Shown: positions 41,562-50,133, numbered from the stretch's first letter. The stretch: DNA of 64,000 bases from Sphingomonas sp. UNC305MFCol5.2 (GCF_000712135.1 NZ_JOOE01000001.1:434001-498000), one strand, 5' to 3'. Numbers and translations: made by a program. The notes: a model not told the origin generated them from the letters alone.

Positions 41562-44246
41562 CTACCCTGCGCCACCGAGCTTCGGACTGGGCCTCCTCCG
41601 GGGGAATAAGGAGTGTTGCGTACCGGCCGGGACGCGCCGCCGCCGGAAGAAGAAGCGCTTCGCGGCCTCCGTTACCGCGGCATAGGCGATCACGATCGCG
41701 ATCGCCGCAGCGAGCATCAGCGGCGGCAGTGGAACCAGGCCGAACAGCGACGCGAAGCCGTCGCTGTAGGGAAGCAGCAGCGCCATTCCCGCCGCCGCGA
41801 CGCTGCTCCATAACAGGGTCGCGCTCGGTCGGCTTCGAATAGCCGTCCGACGCGTGCGCACCACCAGCACGACGACGAGCTCGGTCAGGAGCGACACCAG
41901 GAACCACATGGTCTGGAACAACGGCGCGTCGGCGTGCAGCACCATGAGCAGCAGCACGAAGGTGAGCGCATCGAAGGCGGAGCTCACGAGCCCGAAGACG
42001 ATCATGAAGCGCTGCACTTCGCGCAGGTTCCAGCGTTGCGGGCTGGCGACCTGCTCCGGATCGACGCGATCGGTCGAGATCGCCATCGACGGCAGGTCGG
42101 AAAGGAAATTATTGAGCAGGATCTGCTTGGGCAGGAGCGGCAGGAAAGGCAGCAGCGGCGTCACCATCGCCATGCTCACCATGTTGCCGAAATTCGCGCT
42201 CGTGGTGATGGCAATATATTTGAGGGTGTTCGCGAAGGTACGGCGGCCGTCCGCGACTCCCTGGCGAAGCACGTCGAGGTCTCGCCTGAGCAATATGATA
42301 TCGGCGCTCTCGCGCGCGACGTCGACGGCCCCCTCGACCGAGATACCGACATCGGCGACATGGAGCGCCGGAGCGTCGTTGATCCCGTCGCCGAGATAGC
42401 CGACTGCGTGACCGGCGCTGCGAAGCGCGCGAACGATTCGCTCCTTCTGCTCGGGGTCGATCTCGACGAACAGCTGCGTCCGACGCGCATGATGGACAAG
42501 GGCGCGGTCGGACATCGTCGATATCTCGCTCCCGGTCAGCATCGTCGCTTCGCCCAGGCCCACGGCGCGGGCGACATGGGCCGTCACATGGCGGTTGTCG
42601 CCGCTGAGGATCTTCACCGCGATTCCCAGCCGCTCGAGATCGCCGAGCGCCTTGGCCGCATCCGGCTTGGGCGGGTCCACGAAAGCGAGGAAGCCGAGGA
42701 ACGTCATGTCGTGCTCGTCGGTGCGATCGAGCCGGTCCGTCGCGGGAAAGCGCCGTTCCGCGACGCCCAGCAGCCGCAACCCTGTATCGCCCTGCGCCCG
42801 GAACCGGGCGTCGAGCGCGGCGCGCATCGTCTCGTCGAGCGGCCGGCCAATGTCGGCACCCGGGGGCAGGAACGCGGTGCAGACGGACAATATGTCGATG
42901 ACCGCTCCCTTGGTGACCATCCGCACGCCGCCGCCCGCATCCTCGACCAGGACGCTCAGTCGCCGCCGCTCAAAATCATAGGGAATCTCGCCCCGCTTGC
43001 TGAGCCCGGCGGCGGTCCAATGCTCGGCTTCGGCCGCGGCGCAAAGCGCCTGGTCGAGCGGATTGGCGATCCCGGTCTCGAGCGCGGCATTGACATAGCC
43101 TGCCTCACGGACGCGGCGGCATGGGTGCCCCGCGCAGTCCAGGGCATCCGCCAGCGAGACGGTTCCTTCGGTCAGCGTGCCCGTCTTGTCGGTGCACAAT
43201 ATGTCCAGGCTGCCGAGATTTTCGATCGCCTCCAGCCGGCGAACGATCACGCCGCTTCGGGCCAGATGGCGGGCCCCGGCCGAAAGCGTAATGCTGACGA
43301 TGGCGGGGAGAAGCTCGGGAGAGAGGCCGACCGCGAGCGCGACCGCGAACAGCAGCGACTCTGCGACCGGGCGCCCGAGCAGCTGGTTGACCGTGAGCAC
43401 ACCGAGCACGATCACGATCATCACCCGCAGCAGCATCCCCCCGAACTGCCGGATGCCGCGCGCGAAGTCGGTCTCGGGTTCATCGAGCCTGAGCCGCGCC
43501 GCTATCGCGCCATAGAGCGTGCGCGGCCCGGTCGCCACAATCAGCACGCGGGCGCTGCCCGAGCGCACCGAGGAGCCCATGAACACGCAATTGGTCCGCG
43601 CCGCCACCGTGGCATCCGCCATTGCCGACCCGGGCGCTTTCTCCACGGGCAGCGACTCGCCGGTAAGCGCGGCTTCGGTCACGAGGAAATCATTGGCCTC
43701 GAGGATACGCCCATCGGCTGGTACGAGATTGCCGGCCGAGAGCAGCACCAGGTCGCCCGGCACGATCCCGGTGCAGGGAATGATGCGCTCGACGCCGTCG
43801 CGCACGACCCGTGCGCTGAGCGCAAGCCGGTCGCGCAACGCCAGCACGGCCCGTGAAGCGCGATATTCCTGCCAGAAACCGAGGATGGCGCTCCCCAGCA
43901 CGATCGCGAGGATGATCGAGGCGTCGACCCATTCGCTGAGCGCCAGCGACACGCCGGCACCGAACAGCAGGATCAGCACCAGCGGGCTCGCGAACTGCCG
44001 GAGGAACAGGCGCGCCGGCGAGACGCCTTCGTCGTCGCGCAGCTTGTTGGGCCCGCCAAGCCTGAGGCGCGCGGCGGCCTCTTCGGTCGCAAGCCCCGCG
44101 CCGCCGGTGGACAGACCGGCCAGGAGGGTGGCCTCGGGCACTGCCCACCAGCAAGGTGGTGAACCGGGCAGCGTCGCGGAAGACGCTGCCCGGTCGGGAT
44201 CTTCTCCAGGCCCGCGCGGCGGGTCCGCGCGGGCGGAGCCGATCAT
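41562..44246 (-). CDS. mgtA: MgtA-like P-type cation ATPase
   Basis: An 894-residue P-type ATPase, probably P3B (magnesium-importing). It has the phosphorylation motif LCTDKTGTLTEGTVSL, actuator TEAALTGESLPVEKAPGSA and membrane-helix-4 AVALAVGLSPELLPAIVSIT. The hinge is YLGDGINDAPALHVADVGIS, with long C-terminal helices (PFLPLLPKQILLNNFLSDLP). It would use ATP to move Mg2+ or another divalent ion across the inner membrane. It begins five bases after the hsp20 stop. The first ~30 residues are poorly conserved, so the true start may lie slightly later. Confidence 0.9.
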   Translation of the reverse strand: MIGSARADPPRGPGEDPDRAASSATLPGSPPCWWAVPEATLLAGLSTGGAGLATEEAAARLRLGGPNKLRDDEGVSPARLFLRQFASPLVLILLFGAGVSLALSEWVDASIILAIVLGSAILGFWQEYRASRAVLALRDRLALSARVVRDGVERIIPCTGIVPGDLVLLSAGNLVPADGRILEANDFLVTEAALTGESLPVEKAPGSAMADATVAARTNCVFMGSSVRSGSARVLIVATGPRTLYGAIAARLRLDEPETDFARGIRQFGGMLLRVMIVIVLGVLTVNQLLGRPVAESLLFAVALAVGLSPELLPAIVSITLSAGARHLARSGVIVRRLEAIENLGSLDILCTDKTGTLTEGTVSLADALDCAGHPCRRVREAGYVNAALETGIANPLDQALCAAAEAEHWTAAGLSKRGEIPYDFERRRLSVLVEDAGGGVRMVTKGAVIDILSVCTAFLPPGADIGRPLDETMRAALDARFRAQGDTGLRLLGVAERRFPATDRLDRTDEHDMTFLGFLAFVDPPKPDAAKALGDLERLGIAVKILSGDNRHVTAHVARAVGLGEATMLTGSEISTMSDRALVHHARRTQLFVEIDPEQKERIVRALRSAGHAVGYLGDGINDAPALHVADVGISVEGAVDVARESADIILLRRDLDVLRQGVADGRRTFANTLKYIAITTSANFGNMVSMAMVTPLLPFLPLLPKQILLNNFLSDLPSMAISTDRVDPEQVASPQRWNLREVQRFMIVFGLVSSAFDALTFVLLLMVLHADAPLFQTMWFLVSLLTELVVVLVVRTRRTAIRSRPSATLLWSSVAAAGMALLLPYSDGFASLFGLVPLPPLMLAAAIAIVIAYAAVTEAAKRFFFRRRRVPAGTQHSLFPRRRPSPKLGGAG

Positions 44247-44251
44247 CGCAG

Positions 44252-44722
44252 TCAGCCTGCCGTGCTGATGGCGATCTTGCGGGCGCGGTCGTGCGCCTGT
44301 TCGCTCCTCGGCAGGGTGACGGTCAGAACGCCCTTGGCGAAGGTAGCTTCGATCCTGTCGCCATCGACATCCTCGGGTAGCGCGATGCGGCGCTCGAACT
44401 TGCCGTAGCGCCGCTCGCTCATCAGATAGCCGGCTTCCTTATGCTCCTCGGCCTCGCGCTTTTCGCCCTTGAGCGTGAGAATGCCATCCGCCACGCTGAT
44501 CTCGACATCGGCCTCGGTCAGCCCGGGAAGCTCGGCGGCCAACCGATATTCCTTGTCGCCCGAGGAGAGTTCGAGCGCCGGCACCGGCGCCAGCGAGCCG
44601 AAGTTGAACAGGCTGCGCGCCGGGCCGAAATCGTCGAACAGGCGATCGATCTCGGTGCGAAGCCAGCCGAGCGGTGCACCCGTGGCGCGGCGCGCCGTGT
44701 GAGCAGGGGTCAGGTCATTCAT
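44252..44722 (-). CDS. Hsp20/alpha-crystallin small heat shock protein
   Basis: A 156-residue ATP-independent chaperone that holds unfolding proteins. The alpha-crystallin domain spans about residues 50-145: PALELSSGDKEYRLAAELPG, then EISVADGILTLKGEKREAEE and ERRYGKFERRIALPEDVDGD. The terminal A-x-x-x-G-V-L-x-V-x-L-P motif reads FAKGVLTVTLPRS. ATG 44722 has AAAGGAG nine bases upstream. It lies between a 75-residue gene and the P-type ATPase in one unit driven from the motif at 45049-45069. Confidence 0.93.
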   Translation of the reverse strand: MNDLTPAHTARRATGAPLGWLRTEIDRLFDDFGPARSLFNFGSLAPVPALELSSGDKEYRLAAELPGLTEADVEISVADGILTLKGEKREAEEHKEAGYLMSERRYGKFERRIALPEDVDGDRIEATFAKGVLTVTLPRSEQAHDRARKIAISTAG

Positions 44723-44764
44723 GGGACTCACTCCTTTCGCGGATTGCGCCACAAGCACGGATGG

Positions 44765-44992
44765 TCAGGCGAACAGGGCATGCTCGCCCTCGTCCTCGAT
44801 CGGCGGCGGGACGATCAGCTCGTGCGTCGCACCCGCCTCAACGGCCGGAGGCCGGCTGGGGGGAACGGCATCGCGAAGTGCCTCGCACCAGCCAAGACCG
44901 GCGAGAAGCGGCAGCTGCGTCGCGGCCGCGCTCCAGGCGATGATGCCGGCCGGGTCATAGGGCCAGGTCCGCAGCACATGGTCGATCGCCAT
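44765..44992 (-). CDS. Conserved-looking 75-residue hypothetical protein
   Basis: MAIDHVLRTWPYDPAGIIAW is followed by an alanine-rich helical centre and an acidic end (IVPPPIEDEGEHALF). ATG 44992 has GGGAG eight bases upstream. It is the first gene of the hsp20/ATPase/BON unit. No membrane segment or catalytic motif is seen. Function unknown. Confidence 0.65.
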   Translation of the reverse strand: MAIDHVLRTWPYDPAGIIAWSAAATQLPLLAGLGWCEALRDAVPPSRPPAVEAGATHELIVPPPIEDEGEHALFA

Positions 44993-45048
44993 CTTCGTCT
45001 CCCTGCTTGGGCTGCTCGAATGCTAGTGCCGGACCGAAGCAGGGCTCG

Positions 45049-45069
45049 ATTGGGAACACTACTTACCGG
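45049..45069 (-). promoter_or_regulatory. FixJ-box-like motif, copy b
   Basis: On the minus strand GGTAAGTAGTGTTCCCAA, 57 bases upstream of the 44992 start and followed by a CTAGCA element. It overlaps the last codons of the degenerate gene at 45059-45876. The GTAAGTA...TTCCC form is the copy most like the rhizobial FixJ sites I remember. Confidence 0.55.
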
Positions 45070-45876
45070 GTGCGCCTGGCCCCGTCCGAATGAGGATGAG
45101 GCCTGGTGCCAGCGGTAGCCACAAAGTGAGGCTTCGCAGCAGAAGCGCCGCCGCGACGGCGGCCTCGAGGGAGACCCCCAGCACGGTCAGCATGGCGACC
45201 GAGCTCGCCCCGGAGCTGCCAAGAGCCATCGGAATGGGCCCCAGGGTCGCGACGATCGACGCCATCATGAGGGCGATGAAACCAGTCGCGACACGAAACG
45301 GCTGGCCGAGTGCGGCAAGGCAGACCGCCAGCGTCAGGCCGTCGGCGAGAAAAACGGCGGCATTGCAACCGGCGACGCGGAGGATCAGACGCCTGTCCGC
45401 GATCAGATGCCTGGCCGCCTCGCCGAACGCACGCAACAAGGTGCGCACGATTCCGATCGACTCGATCCGACGCGGCAACGGCCTGCTGCCGCGCGCATGG
45501 AGCCACAAGGCAAGCGAGATAATAGCCGACAAGCGAGACGAGCAGCGTCGCCACTGCGGCACCACGTGGCGCGCCGAGCGCGGTCAGCCGGTCGATCAGC
45601 AGGACATTGCCGCCGATGCCCGCGCTGGGAATGACCTGGTCAGCGAACAGCTTGCTGAGAGCGACCCGCAGGAGGCGCGCCAGCCGGACCGGATGCCCCG
45701 CGCGCTTGAGGACTGCCGACCAGCCAAGGGCGACGGCGGCGTAGGTGCCGCACTGAAGCACCACCGCGGCCAACAACCAGCAAGGCGGCAGCAGCGACCA
45801 GCGCGAACAGCCAGTCCCATCCTGCTCCGGGAGGAGGATCAGTCACATCCTCTGTGTTGTCACGCGGCTGCGCCAT
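45059..45876 (-). pseudogene. Frameshifted lysylphosphatidylglycerol-synthase-TM/flippase-like protein
   Basis: A UPF0104-type multi-helix membrane protein split over three frames. The start is MAQPRDNTEDVTDPPPGAGW (ATG 45876, GGAGG upstream). The middle is LPPCWLLAAVVLQCGTYAAV with AVATLLVSLVGYY. The end is LALWLHARGSRPLPRRIESI with VRTLLRAFGEAARHL, ending GLILIRTGPGAPGK. Frame changes fall near 45790 and 45520. If repaired it would be about 270 residues, near the size of the family's membrane domain. The two lesions make a functional product unlikely unless both are assembly errors. Confidence 0.75.
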
Positions 45877-45924
45877 GCTCTGCCTCCAGAACGCAGCTAT
45901 GCCGCCGACGATGCGGCCGCGCCT

Positions 45925-45945
45925 CGCAATATCCCTTATTTTGCG
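45925..45945 (+). promoter_or_regulatory. Possible regulatory motif upstream of adh (weak)
   Basis: CGCAATATCCCTTATTTTGC lies 29 bases upstream of the dehydrogenase start. It keeps only the TCCC part of the cluster motif. It is AT-rich for this DNA and could equally be promoter sequence. Confidence 0.25.
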
Positions 45946-45973
45946 CCTTCACGCGACGCCGCAGGATCTCGGC

Positions 45974-46963
45974 ATGATCCAGGGCTATGCGATGCAGATC
46001 GAGCGTGCCGGCGCGCCGCTCAACCGGGTCGAGCGCAAATATGCCGCGCCGGCCGGACACGAGGTGCTTCTCAAAGTCCTCGCCTGCGGCGTGTGCCGCA
46101 CCGATCTGCACGTCGCCGACGGCGAGATCTCGGCGTCCTACCCGGTGGTGCCTGGGCACGAAGTCGTCGGACGCGTTCTGGCGCTGGGCCAGGATGTGCA
46201 AGGAGTCGCGGTCGGCGACCGGCTGGGCGTCCCGTGGCTTGGGCAAACGTGCGGCCGGTGCCGCTATTGTCGCTCGCATCGCGAGAATCTGTGCGACTCG
46301 CCGGTCTTCACCGGCGCCACGCGCGATGGCGGCTATGCCAGCCATATCCTCGCCGACTCGCGCTATTGCCTGCCGATCCCGCCGGACCTGGGCGATGTCG
46401 AGGCGGCGCCACTGCTCTGCGCCGGGCTGATCGGCTATCGGGCGCTGACGATGGCGGGTGAAGCGGCGCAGATCGCACTGTACGGCTTTGGCGCGGCCGC
46501 GCACATCATCGCTCAGGTCGCACTTTGGCAGGGGCGCGAGGTCCTTGCCCTGACCCGGCCCGGTGACGCCAGGGCCCAGGCCTTTGCGCGCACGTTGGGC
46601 TGCGCCTGGGCGGGGGGCACTGATGAGACACCCCCCGACCTTGTCGACGCGGCAATCCTGTTCGCGCCCGCGGGCGAACTCGTGCCGCTGGCGCTGCGCC
46701 ATGTGCGCAAGGGCGGGCGCGTCGTTTGCGCGGGCATCCATATGAGCGACATCCCTTCCTTCCCCTATACCGATCTCTGGGGAGAGCGATCGATCCTGTC
46801 GGTTGCCAATCTCACCCGGACAGACGGTCATGCGTTCCTTGAGGTCGCGCCAAGGGTGCCGGTGCGGACGCATACGACAGTTTTCCCCCTGGCTGAGGGC
46901 GGGGCTGCGCTCGCGGCGTTGCGTTCGGGCGCGCTGGAAGGCGCCGCTGTGCTCGTACCCTAG
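45974..46963 (+). CDS. Zinc-dependent alcohol dehydrogenase
   Basis: A 329-residue medium-chain dehydrogenase/reductase. Catalytic zinc ligands are in ACGVCRTDLHVADGE and VPGHEVVGRVLALG. The four structural-zinc cysteines are in CGRCRYCRSHRENLC. The NAD-binding fold follows (IALYGFGAAAHIIAQVALWQ; the usual GxGGxG is read here as GFGAAA). It resembles AdhP-like enzymes that interconvert ethanol and acetaldehyde, and fits a low-oxygen cluster. ATG 45974 is used; ATG 45992 is possible. The stop overlaps the end of the convergent lipoprotein gene by four bases. Confidence 0.88.
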   Translation: MIQGYAMQIERAGAPLNRVERKYAAPAGHEVLLKVLACGVCRTDLHVADGEISASYPVVPGHEVVGRVLALGQDVQGVAVGDRLGVPWLGQTCGRCRYCRSHRENLCDSPVFTGATRDGGYASHILADSRYCLPIPPDLGDVEAAPLLCAGLIGYRALTMAGEAAQIALYGFGAAAHIIAQVALWQGREVLALTRPGDARAQAFARTLGCAWAGGTDETPPDLVDAAILFAPAGELVPLALRHVRKGGRVVCAGIHMSDIPSFPYTDLWGERSILSVANLTRTDGHAFLEVAPRVPVRTHTTVFPLAEGGAALAALRSGALEGAAVLVP

Positions 46964-47508
46964 GGTCGTCTCGTCCGACGGACGTCTTCCGCACGATGCA
47001 GCGCCAGCAGCCGCGCCGCATCGACCGCCACGGGAGAGGAATTGGCCACTTCGAGCAGATCGATGGTGTAGGCGACCTCCACGCGTTCGAGCAGCCGCAC
47101 GCGCGAAGGCCAGAGCGGATCCTCCTCACAACCCTTCCAGCCTTGGCCAAGGCAGTAGAAGCGCCAGAAGCGGCGCCAGTCGCCGAACCCGCCGCGATAG
47201 GTGGCCCACGCGCCTTGTGGCCCGGGCAGCACGTAGACGCCGCGCGAAACCAGCCGGTCGCCTGGCGCGAAGAAGTCATAGCCTCTGGAAAGGCTGAGCT
47301 CGGCGGCACGGCGCAACGCAAGCCGGTCCAGCTGCGCGATGGGCGTCCCCTTCGGACCGGAATAGCTCACCCGGAACCGCTTCGGCCCGATCGGCGCCTC
47401 GGCATAGCCCATGCGATCTGACTGCCCCTCGGGCACATAGGCGAGGCGCGTCTGGACGCATCCGGCAAGCATCAGAAGGATCGCAGGCAGCGTGTGGCGG
47501 ATCGGCAT
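46960..47508 (-). CDS. CC0125/CC1285-family lipoprotein
   Basis: A 182-residue lipoprotein. The signal peptide ends in lipobox LAGC with Cys17 (MPIRHTLPAILLMLAGC). It is followed by YVPEGQSDRMGYAEAPIGPK and RFRVSYSGPKGTPIAQLDRL, the family pattern. The remainder is uncharacterised. The protein should be anchored in the inner or outer membrane facing the periplasm. No neighbour on the same strand continues the unit. It converges with adh. Confidence 0.82.
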   Translation of the reverse strand: MPIRHTLPAILLMLAGCVQTRLAYVPEGQSDRMGYAEAPIGPKRFRVSYSGPKGTPIAQLDRLALRRAAELSLSRGYDFFAPGDRLVSRGVYVLPGPQGAWATYRGGFGDWRRFWRFYCLGQGWKGCEEDPLWPSRVRLLERVEVAYTIDLLEVANSSPVAVDAARLLALHRAEDVRRTRRP

Positions 47509-47586
47509 GGCATCTTGTCTCCGGTCGTGACATCGAAGCTAGCCGGCAGACTTTTAGGCGCGATCCGCAATATCCACGACGAGCGC

Positions 47587-47607
47587 GCTACGGGATGTTG
47601 CGGATTC
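47587..47607 (+). promoter_or_regulatory. FixJ-box-like motif, copy e
   Basis: GCTACGGGATGTTGCGGA matches copy d (GCTACGGGACATTCCCAA) at 12 of 18 positions, mostly in the left half. It lies 52 bases upstream of the kinase-like gene at 47659. Confidence 0.5.
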
Positions 47608-47658
47608 GAATCGTCGCTGGTCCGTCAGAGGTTCGGGCGAACTTCGAGGGGAGCCGAG

Positions 47659-48321
47659 ATGCCCAGCTTGCTTGCAACCGCCCATAACACTGACCTTCGC
47701 CACCGCGCGCACGACCTGCGCAACCTGTTTGGCGCAATCGCCTCCGCGCGGCACTTGCTCGATAGCGCGCCCGAGGAACCGCGACGCAGCCAGATACTCG
47801 CGGCACTCGGCGACGCTGCGGAGCGCGGCGATGCGCTTACGACCAGCCTGCTGGCGGCGGACAGCGGCGCGCGTCCCGAAAGGCTCGATCTCGCGGCGCG
47901 TCTCCGGCGGCTGGAACCGCTGCTGCGCACGATCGCTGACGGCGACACCCGGCTCACCCTGGATCTCGGTGAGCGCTTTGCGGCGATTCGCGTCGTGCCG
48001 GAGCAATTCGATCACATCGTCATCGAACTGGTGGCCAATGCCTGCCATGCATTCACCCGCCCCGGCGCGATTCGCATCCGGTTGCGCGCGGCCCGAGGTC
48101 GGGTGCGGCTGATCGTCGCGGACACCGGCGCGGGCATGTCGCGCAGCGACTGCCACGCGCTGCTGACGCGCCCGGCGACCGATGGCGCGAACGGCACCGG
48201 ATTCCAGCAGGTCTGCGGCTTTGTCGAATCGTTGCATGGGCGGTTGCACCTGCGCAGCACACCGGAACGGGGCACTGTCATCGTTCTCGACCTGCCCAGC
48301 CTGCTCCGATTGCACAGGTAG
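47659..48321 (+). CDS. Small histidine-kinase-like protein (HisKA-like helix plus HATPase)
   Basis: A 220-residue protein with no sensor domain. An N-terminal helix-hairpin contains HDLRNLFGAIASARHLLDSA, resembling a HisKA dimerisation helix with the histidine in the usual H-D/E-L-R-N context. A HATPase_c domain follows: N-box FDHIVIELVANACHAFTRPG, G-boxes VADTGAGMS and NGTGFQQVCGFVESLHGRLH. It could be a soluble kinase feeding FixJ or another receiver, or a phosphotransferase-like ChpT analogue. ATG 47659 has GAGGGG upstream, with motif copy e before it. Confidence 0.82.
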   Translation: MPSLLATAHNTDLRHRAHDLRNLFGAIASARHLLDSAPEEPRRSQILAALGDAAERGDALTTSLLAADSGARPERLDLAARLRRLEPLLRTIADGDTRLTLDLGERFAAIRVVPEQFDHIVIELVANACHAFTRPGAIRIRLRAARGRVRLIVADTGAGMSRSDCHALLTRPATDGANGTGFQQVCGFVESLHGRLHLRSTPERGTVIVLDLPSLLRLHR

Positions 48322-48509
48322 TCGCTGCCGCTAGCGCATTCACTGCAATCGGCATAACGTCATATCGATTGATCCATCGCCTTGGTGGGTAGAATAACAG
48401 TGCGCGGGGACGAACGCAGCTGGACGATGCCCCGTCTCGGGGACGGGCCATTGAGGCTGTCCGGTTGCCCATGCGCGAGGAGCGCCCTCCTCGCGACAGC
48501 TCCCCCTCT

Positions 48510-48917
48510 ATGACGATCGAAGCGCAAGTTGAGGAAGCGTTGCATCGCGCGCGCGGCGCCCGAGGCGAAGGCGAAGCGGCAGCAGCACTGGAATTCTACA
48601 TGCTGGCATCAGATCTGGCCCGCACCGTATGCGACGAGGCCTCTCTCGCGCATGCGCTCCGCCACGTCTCCGACCTTGCCCGCGAGTTCAGGCTCGAGCG
48701 CCTGCCGCTCGAAGCGGCGACGGAAGCAGTGTCGATCTACGAGACCATCGGCACCTCGCCGCTGGACCGCACCAACGCCCGGCGAGTCCAGGCGCTCGCG
48801 CTGGCGCAAGCGGACGGGTCTGCCGGCTCGATCTGGGAAGAGGAGCGCAGACTCTAGACCGAAGCAGGCGTCGCCGCCGGCATCGCAGAGTACGACGCGC
48901 AGCTGGCGGCGCGGTAG
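48510..48917 (+). pseudogene. Small helical (TPR-like) protein interrupted by an amber codon
   Basis: The frame from ATG 48510 reads MTIEAQVEEALHRARGARGE, then LEFYMLASDLARTVCDEASL, a TPR-like pair of helices. A TAG at 48855-48857 stops it after WEEERRL. Beyond it the same frame continues with TEAGVAAGIAEYDAQLAAR to a second TAG at 48915, which looks like the native C-terminus (a Tyr codon would fit at the stop). No good ribosome site was found; ATG 48471 is an alternative. It may be recently inactivated, or the loss of ~20 residues may be tolerated. Confidence 0.6.
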
Positions 48918-48929
48918 CGGCGGCCGATT

Positions 48930-49595
48930 TCAGTCGTGAAGCGCCCGGTGCCTCTCGAAACGCGCATGGCGGCGTTCATGGAGCAGTTCGGCACAGAGGC
49001 CATGGACGACCTCGTCAACCCGCGCAAGGCACTCGTCGACATAGCGCTCCCTGGCTCCCTCGACGACGGCGTCGAAATGGACGTGCTCGACACTGCTGAA
49101 GCCGAAGATCGTCTCGAGATAGACGTCGAACGCCTGGCGCAGGGCGAGCCATTGCCCCTGCTCCTCGAGCCAGGGCTTTGTCGAGGCCGATGACGTGAAC
49201 AGGATCAGCCGCTTGCCATGGAGCAGGTCCGACGGCGTTCCCTCCATAAGGTTGCGCGCCGCGAATCCGCTGCCCAGCACCCGGTCGACATAGCCCTTGA
49301 TGATCGCCGGCGGCATGCCGAACCAGATCGGGTAAACGAGCGCAACCACCGCGCAGTCGCGGAGCTGTTCAAGCTCGATGCGCGCGTCGTCGCCCGGGAT
49401 ACCCTTTCCCGCTGCGGACCGTTCCGCTGCCTTGAGCCGCGGATCGAAGTCGAGCGCGTAGAGATCGCGCATAACCGGCTGCTGTCCGCAGGCCCGCACT
49501 GCTTCGCCATAGGCGGCCGCCACCGAATGACTGAAACCCTCCGGACCGGGGTGCCCCAGCACGATCAGATGCCGGATCGGAGTCTCACTGCTCAT
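48930..49595 (-). CDS. NAD(P)H:quinone reductase-like flavodoxin-fold protein
   Basis: A 221-residue flavodoxin-like protein of the KefF/MdaB/NQO type. It has the N-terminal FMN/FAD loop LIVLGHPGPEGFSHSVAAAY, then VALVYPIWFGMPPAIIKGYV and a loop TSSASTKPWLEEQ. It should transfer two electrons from NAD(P)H to quinones or other acceptors. ATG 49595 has GGAACGGAG upstream. It is 11 bases after a 47-residue membrane-protein gene, with which it probably forms one unit. Confidence 0.87.
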   Translation of the reverse strand: MSSETPIRHLIVLGHPGPEGFSHSVAAAYGEAVRACGQQPVMRDLYALDFDPRLKAAERSAAGKGIPGDDARIELEQLRDCAVVALVYPIWFGMPPAIIKGYVDRVLGSGFAARNLMEGTPSDLLHGKRLILFTSSASTKPWLEEQGQWLALRQAFDVYLETIFGFSSVEHVHFDAVVEGARERYVDECLARVDEVVHGLCAELLHERRHARFERHRALHD

Positions 49596-49606
49596 CGCTC
49601 CGTTCC

Positions 49607-49750
49607 TCAAGCCGGGGTGTGGCTGGCCAGCATCAGCGCCAACTCGATCAGCACGACCGAGGCGAGACCGAGGCCACCAATCGCGATGCGCGGCTGGCGC
49701 GCGCCGAACCCGGCAATCCTGCCTGGAACCATGCGTAGGTCCTGGGTCAT
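49607..49750 (-). CDS. 47-residue single-pass membrane protein
   Basis: MTQDLRMVPGRIAGFGARQP is followed by a hydrophobic helix (IAIGGLGLASVVLIELALML) and ASHTPA. ATG 49750 has GGAGGG five bases upstream, which supports translation. It leads the quinone-reductase unit, with a motif copy 53 bases upstream. Function unknown; compare the 44- and 55-residue membrane proteins elsewhere in the cluster. Confidence 0.7.
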   Translation of the reverse strand: MTQDLRMVPGRIAGFGARQPRIAIGGLGLASVVLIELALMLASHTPA

Positions 49751-49802
49751 CGAACCCTCCATAAATTGCTGGGTCGAGCCTATCGGCTGTGCGCCGGACC
49801 GA

Positions 49803-49827
49803 CATACGGTTCTATACTTATCGCTAC
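49803..49827 (-). promoter_or_regulatory. FixJ-box-like motif, copy k
   Basis: On the minus strand GATAAGTATAGAACCGTA aligns with copy b (GGTAAGTAGTGTTCCCAA) at 10 of 18 positions. It sits upstream of the small membrane protein/quinone-reductase unit. Confidence 0.4.
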
Positions 49828-49848
49828 CGCGGCCCGCTTGCTGCCCAT

Positions 49849-50133
49849 TCAGCCCATCAGGCTCTGGCACATGTCGAATGCATATCCGGCAAGGAGAGCG
49901 ATCACCGTGCGAGCGCAGGCGATGAGCGACAGGCCGGTGGCGCCCCACCATGCCGGGCACCCCGCCGAACAACCGAGCATGGCGAAGGTAGGGATGCCCG
50001 CTACGCGCTGGCCGGCGGGTTCCTCCCGCAGCTCCCAGCCCCGCTCGAAGCCGATGAGCAGTCCGATTGCACCGGCTAGCGCCAGCCCAGGCAGATACTC
50101 CGGGAAACGGATGCCAGCGACCAATGCGTCCAC
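49849..50133 (-). pseudogene. Truncated MgtC/SapB-family membrane protein
   Basis: The 94 residues begin like the N-terminus of MgtC/DUF4010 proteins (GLALAGAIGLLIGFERGWEL, then REEPAGQRVAGIPTFAMLG). The first helix and conserved G-I-R-T-F-like loop are visible. It loses the family pattern after about residue 55 and ends at once with VIALLAGYAFDMCQSLMG, far short of the normal ~230-400 residues. The start would be GTG 50133. A remnant is the best reading. Confidence 0.6.

Noticed and set aside
46812-47321. Alternative minus frame overlapping adh and the lipoprotein gene
   Set aside because: No start context or family resemblance; the lipoprotein frame has a lipobox and conserved family sequence.
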